Shown here: positions 50,314-59,910 of the stretch, in pieces
How the letters are laid out: the number at the start of each line of letters is the position of its first letter
Position numbering within the stretch: position 1 is the stretch's first letter
DNA from: CAWUKT01 sp963923035
GTDB lineage: Bacteria > Bacteroidota > Bacteroidia > J057 > JADKCL01
Length of the DNA: 64,000 nucleotides
Reading direction: 5' to 3'
NCBI GenBank assembly: GCA_963923035.1
Contig: CAWUKT010000001.1
Coordinates: forward strand, 258,319-322,318
The notes under the pieces: generated by a model
The model's database searches: none
What the model was told of the DNA's origin: nothing
The model's input: only the letters and a program-made list of their open reading frames with translations
Translations under genes and position numbers: made by a program

Positions 50314-51507
50314 GTGAATGACCTGAACCGTATTGTTATCCTTGTTTGTTGTGCCTTTTTGATCGGATGGACCCAGGAAATGGGCGCCCAGACCGTGGTC
50401 AAATGGCAATCGGTCCCGCAATTGCCGGGAGCCGTCCAGGACCTGGTGGGCATGGATTCGAGCTTGCGGAAGGATGTCGTGGCAACGGAAGGCGTAGTGG
50501 ATTTGGTGGAGGCGTGGGTATCCGATTCTGTCATGGACAACAACCGCCAGTACCTTTCGGGGGGCTGGGGAAAAATAGGGAAAAGGCTGAACCGCTATTG
50601 GCAGTACATGACGCCCGTCAAACAGAAGTACGTCGCGACGATCAGCCGGGAATACAAGATTTACGACGGATTGGGGGAAGAGGTGGACATGAACATCTTC
50701 GTGATGCCCCATTTGCCGGAGTATATGTCCATGGTTCGGAAAGGTTTCAACCGGTCTTTTGAGCAGGGGCGGAGCGAAAAACACTACCGCTACGACAATC
50801 CCCCCTATCCTTGCCCCGAAGAGCTACGCTTTCAGGAATTGGGCTTTCTCACGGTGGAATGCGAAGGAACGCTCCACGCGGATTACCGGGACGCCCTGTC
50901 CGAATTGTTCATTCCAACAGCTGAAGGTAAGCACCATTTGGAAGACCACGGGAACTTTGGGGTGGTCTACCCCACCTTCGGACTCTACGGTGCCTGGGTG
51001 ATGGACTGCAACCACAATTGCCGCCCCGAAATCCACCCCATCGATTGGATGTGGTGGCTGGACCTGAGCGAAGACCGGCCCGGCAGCCCCCGGGCCAAGT
51101 CCTGGATCATCGGCCTCGTGCGGGATGGATCTGAGCGGTTTGATACCTGGTCCCCCGCCCCGCTGGCGGGCGAAATTGCGATTCCGGTGGCGCTGCCCCC
51201 GGATGCGCAGCGGGTGACCATCACGGTCGAACCTTTGGTCCACAGTCCCCTGGATGCGGCCGCCCTCGCCGAGAAACTGAACCCATCCAATTATGCGGAG
51301 AATCCCACTGGCTTTCGCCTGGAAGGGGCGGGAAGGGATGCAGTAGAAATCGAAATCAAACGGGACGGCATGCCTGATACGGGCTGGGGAATGGCGTTGG
51401 AAGGATTCGTCCGCGACGAATCCACCGGTTTTCTGATGGGCCAACTCCGCTTCGGAGTGGCCACGCCCGAACTCTTCACGGGCCGGGTGACCGTGGATTT
51501 TGAATAG
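50314..51507 (+). CDS. Secreted protein of unknown function
   Basis: 397 residues with a GTG start at 50314, 28 bp after the terminator. The signal peptide (1-24) ends QEMGAQ. Motifs: a Cys pair in YPCPEELRF and VECEGTLH, DCNHNCRPEIHPIDWMWWLD (HxC...EIHP) near 230, and a final beta-rich domain (RVTITVEPLVHSPLD, VTVDFE). I do not recognise a family name. EIHPIDWMWW recalls a motif seen in several secreted Bacteroidota proteins of unknown function. TACCTTGA just upstream (about 50300) resembles the -7 element with one base missing. Confidence 0.65.
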   Translation: MNDLNRIVILVCCAFLIGWTQEMGAQTVVKWQSVPQLPGAVQDLVGMDSSLRKDVVATEGVVDLVEAWVSDSVMDNNRQYLSGGWGKIGKRLNRYWQYMTPVKQKYVATISREYKIYDGLGEEVDMNIFVMPHLPEYMSMVRKGFNRSFEQGRSEKHYRYDNPPYPCPEELRFQELGFLTVECEGTLHADYRDALSELFIPTAEGKHHLEDHGNFGVVYPTFGLYGAWVMDCNHNCRPEIHPIDWMWWLDLSEDRPGSPRAKSWIIGLVRDGSERFDTWSPAPLAGEIAIPVALPPDAQRVTITVEPLVHSPLDAAALAEKLNPSNYAENPTGFRLEGAGRDAVEIEIKRDGMPDTGWGMALEGFVRDESTGFLMGQLRFGVATPELFTGRVTVDFE

Positions 51508-51556
51508 AAATTTGTTATTTTGATATGCTTGCCTTGCTGTACAAACCAAAACAGCC

Positions 51557-53380
51557 ATGCGTTATATTTTATCTGCTACCCTTTTTGCCCTGCTTTGCTT
51601 TTCTTCTCTCTTTGCCCTCCAGCCCCTCCAAAAGGCCACGCTCTGGGACCACTTGGTGGAAGTGAATGTGCAATGGGAAAACCAAGTCCCTGAACACCAC
51701 CACCTCGATTTCTCCACTGCCTTTGCGACCGAAACCGAACGCATCCGGACCCATTTGTTATTGGTGGAATCCTATTTGCGCGAGCGTCCCGTGGACCATC
51801 TTTCCCCGGACCAATACGGAAAGCGGTTGGAAATGCTGGACCAATTGCACCGCTACGCGGCCCAAGGTCGGTTCCCCCAGAACCATACATTGGAAACCCG
51901 GACGCCCTTTTTCATTGACCAGTACGGAACGGCCTGCGCAGTGGGCCACCTCCTGATCGAAAGCGGCTACGAGGACTTTGCCCTTCAGATCAAGACGGAG
52001 CGCAACAATGCCTATATCGCCGAAATGCCCTACGCCGACCTGCCCAGCTGGGCCGAAGCCCACGGCTTCGCCGTGGAAGAATTGGCCTGGATCCAGCCCG
52101 GATACCCGATGACCGAGGCCGTGATCAACCTCGGCAACATCAATGCGAATGACAAGATTACCTTCTTCAAATACGATTTCACCGAAAACCGCATCCTGAT
52201 TGGGGGCGACTTCACGGAGATTTCGGGCGTCCCCTGCAATGGCTTCGCCATTTGGGACGGGAACAGCATCTCCACCCTTGGTAATGGCCTCGACGGAAAG
52301 ATCGAAGACATGATCAACCACCAGGGCCAGGAGCTCTACGCCATCGGCAATTTCGCGAACGGGGGCGGCTCCAATGTCGCGGTCTACCGCGGCGGCCAAT
52401 GGGAGTTCTTCCAGGTGGGTACCGGAACGGCCCACGCGCTGGCTTCGTTGGGGGGAAGTGTGTATGTCGGTGGGGAAATGCAGCAGAATGGAGCGTATAT
52501 GGTCTATACCAATGCCCTGGGCGCGAGTAATTTCGTGGCGGTTGGCGCGGGTTTTGACGCTCCCATCGAAGACCTGGAACAGCATCAGGGAGCAGTGTAC
52601 GCCGCCGGTAGCTTCCAAACCAATGCGAATACCAGCACCAATTATATCGCCCGTTGGGACGGGACCGATTGGCAGGATGCCGGCGCGGGGATGGACACTT
52701 CGGTCTACGCCCTCGGCTACGGCTCCAACGGCGAATTTCTCGCCGGAGGAATCCTCGTTGACAATTGGGGCTTGTCCATGATGGGCCTCTCCAATTGGGA
52801 TGGCACCAATTGGGTCTCCAAATTGAACCCCAATGTATTTGGGGTGGGATCGCCCGGCGACAAGATTGAACGGATTGAATACGACATCTACGAGGACGAA
52901 GTTCTGCTGACGGGGGAAATGTTGGTCGTGTTTGGTTTGGCATTCGGGATGAACGCTGCGACCTACGATACCGCATCGCAATTGCTGGCCCCCGTTTGCA
53001 CCCCTGACGAAGACATTGTCGGCTTCACCATTTGGAATGGAGGCTTCCTTTTCGGGGGTGAATTCAACTATGTCAACAACACGAACATCGATTACTGGGG
53101 CTACCGGACCATTTCCACCAGCATCATTGATCCCGCTCCGCTCGACATTTCCCTTTTCCCAAATCCCACCCCCGCTCAATTCACCATTCGCTCGGAACAA
53201 GCCTTCAACGAGCCGTCCTTGGTGGCGTTCAGTTTGGATGGAAAACGGATTCCGTTGAAGAGTGAGGTGAATGGAAAAATGATCACCGGGTTTGCGAATA
53301 CCCTGGCCACCGGCACTTACCTCCTGATGGTTCAGGACCTCGACCGGGTCATTTGGACTACAAAATTACAGGTGAAATAG
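51557..53380 (+). CDS. Secreted beta-propeller protein with T9SS sorting domain
   Basis: 607 residues. Signal peptide 1-21. The N-terminal helical domain (about 22-175) contains LHRYAAQGRFPQNHTLETRT and FFIDQYGTACAVGHLLIESG. From memory this domain occurs at the start of a group of secreted Bacteroidota and myxobacterial proteins. Then come propeller blades with alternating FAIWDGN, IARWDGTDWQDAGAGMDT, LSNWDGTNWV and FTIWNGGFLFGG (W-D-G repeats, about 190-505). The type A T9SS domain begins LDISLFPNPTPAQFTIR. Probably surface or secreted; role unknown. It lies 49 bp after the preceding secreted-protein gene. Confidence 0.8.
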   Translation: MRYILSATLFALLCFSSLFALQPLQKATLWDHLVEVNVQWENQVPEHHHLDFSTAFATETERIRTHLLLVESYLRERPVDHLSPDQYGKRLEMLDQLHRYAAQGRFPQNHTLETRTPFFIDQYGTACAVGHLLIESGYEDFALQIKTERNNAYIAEMPYADLPSWAEAHGFAVEELAWIQPGYPMTEAVINLGNINANDKITFFKYDFTENRILIGGDFTEISGVPCNGFAIWDGNSISTLGNGLDGKIEDMINHQGQELYAIGNFANGGGSNVAVYRGGQWEFFQVGTGTAHALASLGGSVYVGGEMQQNGAYMVYTNALGASNFVAVGAGFDAPIEDLEQHQGAVYAAGSFQTNANTSTNYIARWDGTDWQDAGAGMDTSVYALGYGSNGEFLAGGILVDNWGLSMMGLSNWDGTNWVSKLNPNVFGVGSPGDKIERIEYDIYEDEVLLTGEMLVVFGLAFGMNAATYDTASQLLAPVCTPDEDIVGFTIWNGGFLFGGEFNYVNNTNIDYWGYRTISTSIIDPAPLDISLFPNPTPAQFTIRSEQAFNEPSLVAFSLDGKRIPLKSEVNGKMITGFANTLATGTYLLMVQDLDRVIWTTKLQVK

Positions 53381-53382
53381 GC

Positions 53383-54531
53383 TCAGAACAGCTTCTCGAT
53401 CATCTCTTCGGCGATTCCGGCCCCGCAGGACATTCCCTTGCCGCCGATGCCCGTGAGGATGACCAGGCGATCACTCAGCCAACGCTCGAAATGATTGCCA
53501 TCGGAAGTCTGGCTATAATAGCCATTCCAAGCATTGACGATACTCCAATCCGGCAGGTCTACGATCCGCCGGATTTCTTTTAGCATCAGGTTGTTCAATT
53601 TCAGGTTCACCCCGAAATCAAGCGCATCCGTCGTCGCAGCCGAGGCGTATTCGTGCGAATCCCCCAATATGATCGAGCCATCCGGCCGCTGCTTGAACAG
53701 GATGTGGATGCCCCATTTTTTGTACTCGGCGTGTTCCGGCTTGTCCGTCAACTGCTCGTAGGCGGCCACTTCCCGGAAGGATTCGTAGCGCCGAATGCTC
53801 AATCCGGTCAGGATATTCCCCGGTAATTGCACCTGGGGAAGGGGCTTGGTCAGCATCATCTGGAGCTTGGAGACTTTCAGGTCGCTGGCCTGGAACATCT
53901 CCGGGAACAAAATCTTGAATTCCCAGCCACTGGCCACGACCGCCCGGTCAGCCGTGATTTTGGCCCCGCTATTCGTCACCAGCATCACGCGGGAACCCGT
54001 ATCGGCGACCTCCCGCACAGTCGTATGCGGGCGGTAATCCAACCGCTCGTCCTGGCTCAGCCAGGCCAACAGCCGGTGGATCATCTGGCGCGGCTCCACG
54101 GAAAACTCCTGCGGAAAATACAGCGCGCCGACCGGATAATCCGGCCGCACCGGAGGCAGGTGCTCCCGCACCTGTGCCGCCGTCCACAGCTCAGATGGGT
54201 AGTCCCGGCCCTGGAACAGGGCGTGCGTCTCTTCCAGAACGGCCATTTCCTCCTCGTCCGAGGCGATATAAATCGAACCGTTTTCACGGAGGGTCAGGTC
54301 GGTTTGGGATTGGAGGTGGCGGTAAATCTCGGCGGCCCGGCGGCCCCGCGGAAACCATTGGGAGGACATGCCCGAAGGGACGATCTGGCCGAAATTGCGG
54401 ACCGTGGCTTCATTGGGCTGCTGGTCCCGTTCGAGGAGGACCACCGATTTGCCCCGTTGCAGGGCGTGGTAGGCGTGGAAGGTGCCGATTACGCCGGCGC
54501 CGACCACCGCCAGGTCATAGTGTGGTTTCAT
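53383..54531 (-). CDS. FAD-dependent oxidoreductase of the phosphonate-associated TIGR03364 type
   Basis: 382 residues. The FAD-binding motif is LAVVGAGVIGTFHAYHAL with VVLLERD (about 6-36). The pattern VRNFGQIVPSGM, EFSVEPRQMIHRLLAWL and GGKGMSCGAGIAEEMI at the end matches from memory the DAO subgroup TIGR03364, found next to phosphonatase-like hydrolases. Some members oxidise aminophosphonates such as hydroxylated or N-methylated 2-aminoethylphosphonate. It overlaps the HAD hydrolase gene by 17 bp, supporting a joint pathway. Substrate is inferred from context only. Confidence 0.82.
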   Translation of the reverse strand: MKPHYDLAVVGAGVIGTFHAYHALQRGKSVVLLERDQQPNEATVRNFGQIVPSGMSSQWFPRGRRAAEIYRHLQSQTDLTLRENGSIYIASDEEEMAVLEETHALFQGRDYPSELWTAAQVREHLPPVRPDYPVGALYFPQEFSVEPRQMIHRLLAWLSQDERLDYRPHTTVREVADTGSRVMLVTNSGAKITADRAVVASGWEFKILFPEMFQASDLKVSKLQMMLTKPLPQVQLPGNILTGLSIRRYESFREVAAYEQLTDKPEHAEYKKWGIHILFKQRPDGSIILGDSHEYASAATTDALDFGVNLKLNNLMLKEIRRIVDLPDWSIVNAWNGYYSQTSDGNHFERWLSDRLVILTGIGGKGMSCGAGIAEEMIEKLF

Positions 54532-55270
54532 AGGCGACCGCCAATATACCCAACAAATACTTGGGAAGTTGGCCGAGGTTGCTCAAAAGGCCATCGGGCT
54601 GGCAGGCGGCCAATTGCTCGTGGGAATGGGTCCCGTTCGTGAGGCCCAGTGACATGCGTACGCCGGCGTTCAGTCCGGCTTCAATGTCACTCGGGGTATC
54701 TCCGATTTTGATGACGCGTTGCGGGTCCTGGACGCCGAGGCGTTGCATGGCCATGTGGATCATGTCTGGCGCGGGACGCCCCCGTTCGACCTCGGTAGAG
54801 GTCAGGGACAGGTCAATCACGGCGTCGGGCGTGAGGGCCTGGTAATTGGAGTCGAGGCCGGCCAGCCAGCCGAGTTTCTCGAGGATGACATTGGCGACTT
54901 TCCGGTAAAAGCCGGTGGTCAGCGCGATTTTGATGCCTCGTTGACGCAGCCAGGCAAAGGTTTCCAGGCAACCTTCCGTCGGTTCGACCGGCGTGGTTTC
55001 GTAATAGCTTTCCAAGATCCGGCGAAAGCGCGCGTAGCTTTGGTCCACCCGGGTCAGCAGTTCAGGATGCTCCGGGCCCAATTTTTCCTCCCACAACCGC
55101 ACAAAAGCCGCCCGCTTGGCCCAGCCTTGGACCGCTTTGATCCAGGCTGCCGATACCGCTACATTTTCTTCCCGTATGGCTTGTGCAAAACACGCTTCGA
55201 CTTCCCCCGCATCCTTCAGCGTCGTCCCGGCCATGTCCAGCACGACCAAGTCAATGGGTTGTTCATACAT
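54515..55270 (-). CDS. Phosphonatase-like HAD hydrolase
   Basis: 251 residues from the ATG at 55270. The HAD motif I is LVVLDMAGTT (nucleophile Asp, general acid Ala-Gly-Thr type, about 10-19). The cap residue VQGWAKRAAF carries a Lys in the position of the Schiff-base Lys of phosphonoacetaldehyde hydrolase PhnX; motif II Thr is in IALTTGF, motif III Arg/Lys around ERGRPAPDMI, and motif IV is VIKIGDTPSDIEAGLNAG. It would cleave a carbon-phosphorus bond or a phosphate ester. The overlap with the TIGR03364-type oxidase points to a phosphonate catabolic pair. Confidence 0.82.
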   Translation of the reverse strand: MYEQPIDLVVLDMAGTTLKDAGEVEACFAQAIREENVAVSAAWIKAVQGWAKRAAFVRLWEEKLGPEHPELLTRVDQSYARFRRILESYYETTPVEPTEGCLETFAWLRQRGIKIALTTGFYRKVANVILEKLGWLAGLDSNYQALTPDAVIDLSLTSTEVERGRPAPDMIHMAMQRLGVQDPQRVIKIGDTPSDIEAGLNAGVRMSLGLTNGTHSHEQLAACQPDGLLSNLGQLPKYLLGILAVAYETTL

Positions 55271-55403
55271 CTTGTTTTCCAGTTGTTTCCTATCTGTAAA
55301 CAAAGGTAGGTAAATTTCCTTTATTCCCCAGATGGTCGGGAGCAGAATCAGGAGAATAACGGCCTTCTCGCCCCTTAATGGCCTAAATCAATGGAAATTT
55401 TCC

Positions 55404-56471
55404 TCAAAAGATTTTGTCAAAGGTGTCCCCGTTGAACCTGTAAATTCCCCGATCCGCCATTCCAAACAGCAGATTATCGTGGGGATCATTGTAGATGGTC
55501 CAAATCATAGGAGTGGGCAGGTCGGCGTTGACGACATAGTTGGTCATGGTTGTTCCATCGAATTTCCAGGCCCCGGTATCCCGGTCGCCAAACCAGATAT
55601 TGCCCTCCGTATCCTCCTCAATGGCAAAAACGTGCTCCAGGGTACCAGAGGGGGACGGATCTCCTGCCCTTGGACTGTTGGAATGAATGAGTTGGTGCTG
55701 CTCGGAAAAATTAATGGTCGTTTTTCCTTCCCGCAGCAAGACCCCAATACCATTGTTTCCGATCCACAGCCTGCCCTTCGAATCTTCCAGAATGCTCCTC
55801 ACGTGAAGGACTCCTTTCTCTTTGTCCAGATTCAAGGTTTCATCATTGATGACCGTGAACGCTTCCCCGTCGTAGCCAATGATGCCGGCATAGGTGGCGA
55901 TCCAAAGCATATTGTGTTGACCGGCTGAAATTCCTGTGACCGCATAGAGGTTATTGGGATTGATGGTTTTGAGCGGGGGAAATGCGAGGTGCTGTACTTC
56001 CTGACCGTCAAAACGATAGACCCCTTGGTTATTCCCAGCATTGAACCAGAGGTCCTGATCGGTTTGGTTCCATGTACGTTGGGAGTCGCTGGGGAGGGCT
56101 GGAAAATAGGAGGTGAATTTTTGTCCATCGAAATGACTGACACCGTTTGCCGTTCCCAACCAGATATGACCGTTGGCATCTTCCTGAATGGAACGGACCT
56201 GGTTGTCGGAGAGCCCTTCCTGGGTGGTGAAGTAGGCAAATGTTTCCCCGTCGAAGCGGCATACGCCCTCATTGTGGCTCCCAATCCAGTAGTTTCCCTG
56301 GCGATCTTGGAGAATGGCCCGGATTCCAGAGGTGAATTTAAGGGTGTCGTTGGGGGGAAGTGGGGCAAAATCAGAAGAAACCCGATCATTTTCGGGAGGT
56401 GGACTCTGGGTACAAGAAAAATTCAACAGCAGGAGAGCAATGAGGAAAACCATTTGGTAGCTTCTGTTCAT
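55404..56471 (-). CDS. Lipoprotein with two-component-sensor-like propeller
   Basis: 355 residues from the ATG at 56471. The lipobox is LNFSC (Cys about 20). The rest consists of repeats of the two-component regulator propeller: IRAILQDRQGNYWIGSHNEG, VRSIQEDANGHIWLGTANGV, VRSILEDSKGRLWIGNNGIG, VFAIEEDTEGNIWFGDRDTG and IWTIYNDPHDNLLFGMADRG. In hybrid sensors these repeats form the periplasmic ligand domain; here they stand alone on a lipid anchor with no kinase. It could sense or bind a carbohydrate at the surface. It is divergent from the susC operon. Confidence 0.85.
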   Translation of the reverse strand: MNRSYQMVFLIALLLLNFSCTQSPPPENDRVSSDFAPLPPNDTLKFTSGIRAILQDRQGNYWIGSHNEGVCRFDGETFAYFTTQEGLSDNQVRSIQEDANGHIWLGTANGVSHFDGQKFTSYFPALPSDSQRTWNQTDQDLWFNAGNNQGVYRFDGQEVQHLAFPPLKTINPNNLYAVTGISAGQHNMLWIATYAGIIGYDGEAFTVINDETLNLDKEKGVLHVRSILEDSKGRLWIGNNGIGVLLREGKTTINFSEQHQLIHSNSPRAGDPSPSGTLEHVFAIEEDTEGNIWFGDRDTGAWKFDGTTMTNYVVNADLPTPMIWTIYNDPHDNLLFGMADRGIYRFNGDTFDKIF

Positions 56472-56790
56472 GGGAATGGGGCACAACGGTTCCAAAGACG
56501 TCGCTGCAATATACGTTCGCCTTTTTTACGGTCAAGTGGGCACCATTGAAACGAATCCAGCGACAATATATTCCGTTGATTGACCCATAAATCTTGGGGC
56601 CGGTGAATCTCCACAATTGAATTTCTCCTGAATTCTAACTAAACTACTGACGTGAAATCGTTTCTCTTTTCCAAGAACATCCTCCCGTGCAAGCCCGCCC
56701 ACCTCGTGGGATTGCAACCCATCTTCAATTGCTGAGAATCCTCAGCCTGCACTTTCCTTTTCCCTTTCATTTTTCTTGAACCACCCAACA
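56472..56790. other. Divergent intergenic region upstream of susC
   Basis: 319 bp holding the promoter for the susC operon. No strong TAnnTTTG is seen. A few weak inverted repeats only, no RNA gene. Confidence 0.45.
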
Positions 56791-59700
56791 ATGAGAACAC
56801 TCACATTGATCGTGGGGCTGTGGATCGCAGGTATGTGGACCCTTTCAGCCCAATCCATCACCCTTTCGGGCCGGGTCGTGGATGAAAACGCCGCTCCCCT
56901 CGCGGGGGCCCAGGTCCTGCTCCGCGGCACGCCCCAAGGGGCCCTGACCGATGGCGAAGGCGCCTTTTCTGTCGCCGTTTCCCCGCCCCAACAAGATACC
57001 GGAACCCTTGTCATCTCCTTCCTCGGCTACGAATCCCAGGCACTGCGTACGCGCGGCCGCCAGCAATTTGACGTACAACTGGTGCCGGCGGGCATCGAGC
57101 TCGAAGGCGTCACCATGACGGCCATCGGCATCCGGCGCGAAAAGCGCCGCCTCGGTTATGCGGCCACCGAAGTCGACCGCGAAGAACTCCAACGCAGCAA
57201 CGAGGTCAGCCTCGCCAACGCCCTCAACGCCAAGGTGGCGGGCGTCCAGGTGACCTCGACCTCCGGTTCGCCCGGTGCCAGCACCACCATCCGCATCCGC
57301 GGCAACAAATCCATCAATGGCGACAATGCGCCCCTGTTTGTGATCGACGGGGTCCCCGTCGACAATACCTACCGGGGCTCCAATTTCACTGACCAGGCCA
57401 ACCGCATCTTAGACATCAATCCGGACGACATCGCCTCGATGACCATCCTCAAGGGTGGGGCCGCGACCGCCCTCTACGGGGTCCGCGCCGCCAATGGAGC
57501 CGTGATCATCACCACCAAACGTGGGGCGGCTGGCGAGACCAAGGTGACCTTCACTACGAGCATCATGGCCGACCAAGTCAACAAGTTGCCGCAGAAGCAG
57601 ACCCGCTACGGCCAGGGCGAACTGGGCGGCTATGTGCAGGGCAGTCGCCTGAGCTGGGGGCCGCGCCTGGACACGATGAGCTACAATGGTGATCTGAGCG
57701 ATCCCTTCCACCGCTTCGGTGGCCTTGTGTCTGCGAACGACCCGTCGGCCACGGGCCAGGCGGCCGAGGTCTACGACCAGGCCCGCGACCTGTTCCAGAC
57801 CGGCCTCACCAACAATGCCTACCTCAGCCTCGAAGGCGGCAGCGAGCAGCACAGCGTCTTTTTCTCCGTCGGCAATACGCTTCAGCGGGGCATCGTCCCG
57901 AATACGCGCTACCGCCGGACGGGCGTGAAACTGACCGGTCGGACCCAGGTGGGAGATCGCATCCAGGTAATGGGCTCCGTCAATTATATCCAGTCGGAAG
58001 CCGACCGGGGCCAGCGCGGTTCCAACCTGTCCGGGGTGATGCTCGGGCTCATGCGGTCGCCTGTTTCCTATGACCTCACCAATGGCAGTTCCGATCCCGT
58101 CAACGATCCGGCCGCCTACGAATTTTCCGACGGTACCCAGCGGACTTTCCACGCCGCCTACGACAATCCCTATTGGTCGGTGAACCGCAACCGCAACCGG
58201 ACGAACCTCGACCGGATGGTGGGCCTGACCGAGGTGAAGATCAAGCTGAGCGAGCACCTGAATCTGCTCGAACGGATCAGCCTCGACTATTACAGCGACC
58301 GCCTGAAGAGTCATTGGGATGGAGGTTCGAACGAATACAAGGACCTGGGAGGACGGATTTTCAACCAGGAAGTTACCCAACGCAACCTCAACAATGACCT
58401 TGTCCTGACCTACGACCAACGCTTTGGAGAGGATTGGGACCTGACCCTGACGGCCGGGAACCAGTTCACCGATTACCGCACGACGATTCTGGAGACGGAT
58501 GGCTTTGGCTTCATTGTCCCCGGCTTCTACGACATTTCCAATACCTCCATCATCAATGCCTTCGCCGACGATTTCCTCCTGCGGGAACGGGGCGTGGGGC
58601 TCTACGGGGATGTGAACGTGGGCTGGCGGCGTTTGCTCTACCTCAACCTCAACGGTCGGAATGACTGGCTCTCCAATTTGCCCCCCGACAACAATTCCTT
58701 CTTCTACAATTCGGCCAGCCTCGGATTTGTGTTCACCGAATTGATCGGTGAACAGCAGGTCAATTACGGGAAATTGCGCTTGTCCTATGCCCAGACGGGC
58801 AATGGAGCCCCTGCGCCCTACCTCACCTCGAATTTCTTCGTCCAGAACGGGACCAGCGTCCAGGGCCTCGTCTCCTACCTCCCCAATGGCACCATCGGCA
58901 ACAACCAATTGCGGCCGGAGAATACCACGACTTATGAAGTCGGGACCGACTTGCGTTTCCTCCAGAACCGCCTCAAAGTCGACCTAACCGGCTATTTCAC
59001 CTCGACTGTCGACCAGATCATCGAGGTACCAACGGCTACGTCCAGCGGCTATTCGACCGTCGTCACCAATGCCGGGGAAATCACGAACCAGGGCATTGAG
59101 CTGCTGGTGGAGTACGATGTCTTGCGGTCGGAGAAAGGATTGAACTGGGAGACGAGCGTGAACTTCACCCGCAATGTCAGCAATGTGGTGGCCCTGACCG
59201 ATGAGATCGACAACATCAGCTTGCCGAGCTTTGGCGTGGCGTCGACCCAGAGCCGGGTCATCGTCGGCCAGCAATACGGCGTGATCTTTGGGACGCGGTG
59301 GCTCCGCGACGACGCGGGCCAGGTCATCGTCGATGCGAATGGCTTCCCGGTCCGCGACCAGGAGAACGGGGTGGTGGGCGATCCCAACCCCGACTTCACC
59401 GCTGGCTGGCGAAATACCCTGCGCTGGCGGAACCTCAGCCTTACCTTTCTGTGGGACGTCCGCGTCGGCGGCGACATGTACAATGGCACCGTGGGCGTGA
59501 TGCGGTTCCACGGGACCCACATCTCCACCGAGAACCGCGAGGAGGAATTCGTCTTTGACGGGGTGGTTCAGGGCACTGGCGAGGTCAATACGACCCCGAT
59601 CAGCCTCAACGATTACTATACCCGTTACGGCCTGACCTTTGTCTCGGAGGAGAACATTGAGACGGTCAATTGGCTGCGGCTACGGGACCTCACGCTGACC

Positions 59701-59910
59701 TACGAATTGCCGTCGCGGCTGAAGGAACGGATGCCGGTCCTCCGCGGCGCATCGGTCTCCGCCATCACCCGAAATCTCCTGTTGTTCACGAACTTCACCG
59801 GAATCGACCCCGAGACGAGCCTCTCGGGCGCGGCCAACTCATTTGGCCGGGAGTACTTCAACAATCCCGGCACCCGCTCCTTTGGTTTCCGCCTCAACCT
59901 CCAATTTTAA
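56791..59910 (+). CDS. SusC/RagA-type TonB-linked outer-membrane transporter
   Basis: 1039 residues from the ATG at 56791. Signal peptide 1-21 (ending LSAQ). A carboxypeptidase-regulatory-like domain (about 23-110: LSGRVVDENAAPLAGAQVLL, GALTDGEGAFSV) precedes the plug (about 115-235: SNEVSLANALNAKVAGVQV, IRIRGNKSINGDNAPLFVID, MTILKGGAATALYGVRAANG), then a 22-strand beta-barrel ending RSFGFRLNLQF. It imports a large ligand with the SusD lipoprotein encoded next (start overlaps the stop, TAATG). The downstream cyanophycinase and YfcC-type carrier suggest the cargo is cyanophycin or peptides from it. Confidence 0.95.
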   Translation: MRTLTLIVGLWIAGMWTLSAQSITLSGRVVDENAAPLAGAQVLLRGTPQGALTDGEGAFSVAVSPPQQDTGTLVISFLGYESQALRTRGRQQFDVQLVPAGIELEGVTMTAIGIRREKRRLGYAATEVDREELQRSNEVSLANALNAKVAGVQVTSTSGSPGASTTIRIRGNKSINGDNAPLFVIDGVPVDNTYRGSNFTDQANRILDINPDDIASMTILKGGAATALYGVRAANGAVIITTKRGAAGETKVTFTTSIMADQVNKLPQKQTRYGQGELGGYVQGSRLSWGPRLDTMSYNGDLSDPFHRFGGLVSANDPSATGQAAEVYDQARDLFQTGLTNNAYLSLEGGSEQHSVFFSVGNTLQRGIVPNTRYRRTGVKLTGRTQVGDRIQVMGSVNYIQSEADRGQRGSNLSGVMLGLMRSPVSYDLTNGSSDPVNDPAAYEFSDGTQRTFHAAYDNPYWSVNRNRNRTNLDRMVGLTEVKIKLSEHLNLLERISLDYYSDRLKSHWDGGSNEYKDLGGRIFNQEVTQRNLNNDLVLTYDQRFGEDWDLTLTAGNQFTDYRTTILETDGFGFIVPGFYDISNTSIINAFADDFLLRERGVGLYGDVNVGWRRLLYLNLNGRNDWLSNLPPDNNSFFYNSASLGFVFTELIGEQQVNYGKLRLSYAQTGNGAPAPYLTSNFFVQNGTSVQGLVSYLPNGTIGNNQLRPENTTTYEVGTDLRFLQNRLKVDLTGYFTSTVDQIIEVPTATSSGYSTVVTNAGEITNQGIELLVEYDVLRSEKGLNWETSVNFTRNVSNVVALTDEIDNISLPSFGVASTQSRVIVGQQYGVIFGTRWLRDDAGQVIVDANGFPVRDQENGVVGDPNPDFTAGWRNTLRWRNLSLTFLWDVRVGGDMYNGTVGVMRFHGTHISTENREEEFVFDGVVQGTGEVNTTPISLNDYYTRYGLTFVSEENIETVNWLRLRDLTLTYELPSRLKERMPVLRGASVSAITRNLLLFTNFTGIDPETSLSGAANSFGREYFNNPGTRSFGFRLNLQF

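Noticed and set aside
57409..58908. Long leftward open frame opposite susC
   Set aside because: The SusC assignment is certain; this is an antisense shadow.
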